Assembly: GCA_963794475.1 (NCBI GenBank)
Contig: CAWCDW010000003.1
Coordinates: 868,001-932,000 of the forward strand
Length of the DNA stretch: 64,000 nucleotides
From: GAS188 sp963794475
GTDB taxonomy: Bacteria > Pseudomonadota > Alphaproteobacteria > Rhizobiales > Beijerinckiaceae
Direction: 5' to 3'
A program made the translations under genes and the position numbers. The notes below the pieces were generated by a model that was not told the DNA's origin, made no database searches, and saw only the letters and a program-made list of their open reading frames with translations. Positions 61,938 through 64,000 of this stretch are shown here, one piece after another (within the stretch, counting starts at the first letter, position 1; every line of letters starts with the position of its first letter).

Positions 61938-64000
61938 ATGACCGACACGACGAGCTTTGCCCACGCCGAAGGAGCGCCGCGCTCGCTCGCCGCGCGCTTC
62001 GGCACGAAAACCATTGCCTCGGCATCGATTTTCGCCGTCTGGCTCGCCGCGGCACTCGCCTGGCCGTTGAGCGGCAAGGTCGTGCCCTGGGACTCCAAGA
62101 ACCATTTCTACCCGATGTTCCGCTTTCTCGGGCGCACCTTCGCGGATGGTAATTTTCCGCTCTGGAATCCGTATCATTTCTCCGGCCATCCCACCATCGC
62201 CGACCCGCAATCGCTCATCTTCACGCCCACCCTCGCGCTCTTCGCCTTTCTTTCGCCCAAGGCCTCGATGTTCGCCTTCGACGCGGCCGTCTATGCGCAT
62301 CTTCTGCTCGGCGGCTTGGCGACCGGGATGCTTTGCTTGCGCCGGGGCTTCGGCGCGCCCGCAGCGCTTCTGGCCGCGGTGATGTTCATGATGGGCGGCT
62401 CCGCCGCCGCACGCCTGCAGCACACGGGCATGATCGTCAGCTACTCCTTTCTGCCGCTCGCGCTTCTCGCGCTCGAGGAAAGCCTCGATCGTCGTTCGAT
62501 GCTGCTCGCGCTCGGCTTCGGCGGCGCCGCCGGGCTGATGGCGCTCGGGCGCGACCAGATCGCCTTCTTCGGCTGCCTTCTCCTTCTCGGCGCCGCGGCG
62601 ACCCGCGCGATTCACACAAGGCGGCCGCTCGCCTGGCTGAAGGAGCATTGGCTTCGCCTTCTCGTGATGGCGGCCACCGGGGTCGCCATCATCGCGGTGC
62701 CCGTGCTCCTCACCCTGCAATTCCTGAAAAGCTCGAACCGGCCCGAGATCGGCTACGGGCTTGCGGTGATGGGCTCGCTGCCGCCCCAGAGCTTCGCCAC
62801 GCTGTTGTTTCCGAATGTCTTCGGCACGCTCGACAACGGCGTGAATTATTGGGGGCCGGGCCCGCTGACCGTGCCGGACGGGAGCTGGACCGACCGTTCG
62901 ATCAACTATGTTTTCGCCGGGACGCTCCCGGCCTTGCTGTTACTGTGGCACGGGCTCGCCGGCCGTCGCGCGCTCGGGCGCGGCACGCGCTTCTTCGCCA
63001 TCGTCGCCGCCGTGGCGCTCGTCTATGCGCTTGGCCGCTTCACCCCCCTCTTCGAGCCGCTTTTCGACCTCCTCCCCGGCGTCGACCTTTATCGGCGGCC
63101 GGCCGATGCCACCTTCATCTTGAACTTCGCCTTCGCCATGCTGGCGGCCGCGCTTCTCGACCGTTTCTGCCGCGAGGGCCTGCCGAAGCTGCGCGTCCCC
63201 GGTGCGGTCTCGCCCGTGCTCATCGCGCTTGCGACGCTTTGCGTCGTCGGCGCTCTCGCCATCTCGCTCGATCTTTCCGTCAAGGCCGGTCACACGGCCT
63301 ATGCGTTGCGCGAAATTCTGGCCGGCTTTGCCATCGCGGCGGCCGGCATCTTGGTGATGCTCCGGGCCACGACCCCGCGCGCCCGCCTGCTCGCTGCGAC
63401 CGCGATCGCCGCCATCACCTCCGGCGAGCTCGTGCTGCGTCACGCCGCGAGCGCCATCGATGGCGAGCCCGCCGCCTATTATTCGGCCTATGGGGCGATG
63501 AGCCCTTCGGAGCAGGCGGGGCTCGCGGCGCTAAAGAAGGCCATCGCGGAGCGCAAGAATGAGGGCGCGCGCCCGCGCGTCGAGATCCTCGGCCTCGCCC
63601 ATGGCTGGCAGAACGTCTCGATGATCGAGAAGCTCGAGGACACGCTCGGCTACAACGCCTTGCGCATCGCCGATTACGAGCAGTTGACGGGCTCCGGCGA
63701 GAACGCGGTCGATCTCCATCTTCGCCAGTTTCCCGAGACCTTCAGGGGCTGGCGCAGCCGGTTGGCTAATCTCCTCGGCCTCGAGTTCCTGGTGCTGGGC
63801 CGCCCGATCGAGAGCTTGCCGAGCGATTACCCGCGCCCCGACGAGGTGACCGAGATCTACGGCGGCCCCGGCGTTTATATTTATCATCTGGGCAATGCGG
63901 CGCCGCGCGCCTATGTGGCGAACAAGCTGATCAGCGTCGATGAAGGCAGCGTGATCGAGAGCGGCGAAATGCCGGATTTCGACCGTGGCCACGAGGCCCT
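61938..64000 (+). CDS. large polytopic membrane protein (YfhO-like), 3' end beyond window
   Basis: An open frame starts at the ATG at 61938 (MTDTTSFAHAEGAPRSLAAR) and continues to the window edge without a stop (687 codons). About a dozen hydrophobic helices are visible, beginning ASIFAVWLAAALAWPLSG. GT-C-like luminal motifs are PWDSKNHFYPMFRFLGRTFA and NFPLWNPYHFSGHPTIADPQ. Later segments include SFATLLFPNVFGT and LPGVDLYRRPADATFILNFA. A large soluble region follows residue 520. This matches the YfhO/DUF-type membrane proteins thought to transfer sugars from lipid carriers. The acceptor is unknown. Confidence 0.8.
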   Translation, partial: MTDTTSFAHAEGAPRSLAARFGTKTIASASIFAVWLAAALAWPLSGKVVPWDSKNHFYPMFRFLGRTFADGNFPLWNPYHFSGHPTIADPQSLIFTPTLALFAFLSPKASMFAFDAAVYAHLLLGGLATGMLCLRRGFGAPAALLAAVMFMMGGSAAARLQHTGMIVSYSFLPLALLALEESLDRRSMLLALGFGGAAGLMALGRDQIAFFGCLLLLGAAATRAIHTRRPLAWLKEHWLRLLVMAATGVAIIAVPVLLTLQFLKSSNRPEIGYGLAVMGSLPPQSFATLLFPNVFGTLDNGVNYWGPGPLTVPDGSWTDRSINYVFAGTLPALLLLWHGLAGRRALGRGTRFFAIVAAVALVYALGRFTPLFEPLFDLLPGVDLYRRPADATFILNFAFAMLAAALLDRFCREGLPKLRVPGAVSPVLIALATLCVVGALAISLDLSVKAGHTAYALREILAGFAIAAAGILVMLRATTPRARLLAATAIAAITSGELVLRHAASAIDGEPAAYYSAYGAMSPSEQAGLAALKKAIAERKNEGARPRVEILGLAHGWQNVSMIEKLEDTLGYNALRIADYEQLTGSGENAVDLHLRQFPETFRGWRSRLANLLGLEFLVLGRPIESLPSDYPRPDEVTEIYGGPGVYIYHLGNAAPRAYVANKLISVDEGSVIESGEMPDFDRGHEA

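Noticed and set aside
1..64000. CRISPR arrays, prophage modules, IS elements, secondary-metabolite clusters
   Set aside because: No regularly spaced repeats, Cas, phage structural, transposase or large synthase genes were found.

Overview
This is a GC-rich, gene-dense chromosomal window. The gene families and neighbourhoods point to an alphaproteobacterium, probably of the order Hyphomicrobiales (Rhizobiales): YqgE divergent from a DsbD-type N-domain protein, an lptC-lptA-lptB row, an NrnC-type nanoRNase of about 200 residues, ugpBAEC, a LemA/M48 pair and GTG/TTG starts. No rRNA, CRISPR array, integrase or transposase was seen. Two tRNA genes are present, tRNA-Trp(CCA) and an elongator-type CAT tRNA (Ile2 or Met).

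Layout. 1-9.5 kb is almost all minus strand: SDR and EthD-like genes, kdsD overlapping ispG, an aminotransferase, a META-domain lipoprotein-like protein, a pcaF-type thiolase, an alpha/beta hydrolase and an ABM-domain protein. 9.7-15.9 kb is plus strand: comM, an orphan ribbon-helix-helix gene, a gabD-type dehydrogenase, a branched-chain-type solute-binding protein and a cyclase-family hydrolase. 16-25 kb carries a second solute-binding protein with a LivF-type ATPase, then lptC-lptA-lptB, the DsbD-N/yqgE divergent pair and recR. 25-34 kb holds a minus-strand transport block, ugpB-ugpA-ugpE-ugpC-tupA. Its apparent last member, tupB, is separated from tupA by about 2.9 kb holding an EamA transporter and an amine oxidase on the other strand. 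34-40.5 kb holds a DUF1778/GNAT toxin-antitoxin pair and a peptide-type ABC operon. The operon's binding protein is intact, but its two ATPase and two permease genes together need 16 single-base removals to be read through. 40.7-49 kb carries moaB, a short GT2-like gene, an FAD-linked oxidase, a Kef-type antiporter, a histidine phosphatase, three tandem paralogues of a small secreted protein, and fabI. 49-64 kb carries lemA/M48 protease, nrnC, two acyl-CoA synthetases (AlkK-like and PrpE), a beta-carbonic anhydrase, rumA-like and tlyA methyltransferases, an rhlE helicase with a histidine-rich tail, and a large polytopic membrane protein running off the right edge.

Points that stand out are: (i) the three small secreted paralogues sharing a strongly conserved core; (ii) a roughly 100-bp double-hairpin intergenic repeat in three copies, in both orientations relative to the nearest gene; (iii) the cluster of exclusively +1 frameshifts in the peptide transporter genes, most likely sequence error but possibly decay; (iv) the ugp-tup fusion split by an insertion. 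Much of the rest is housekeeping: isoprenoid, LPS, fatty acid, RNA modification and recombination genes mixed with solute uptake.
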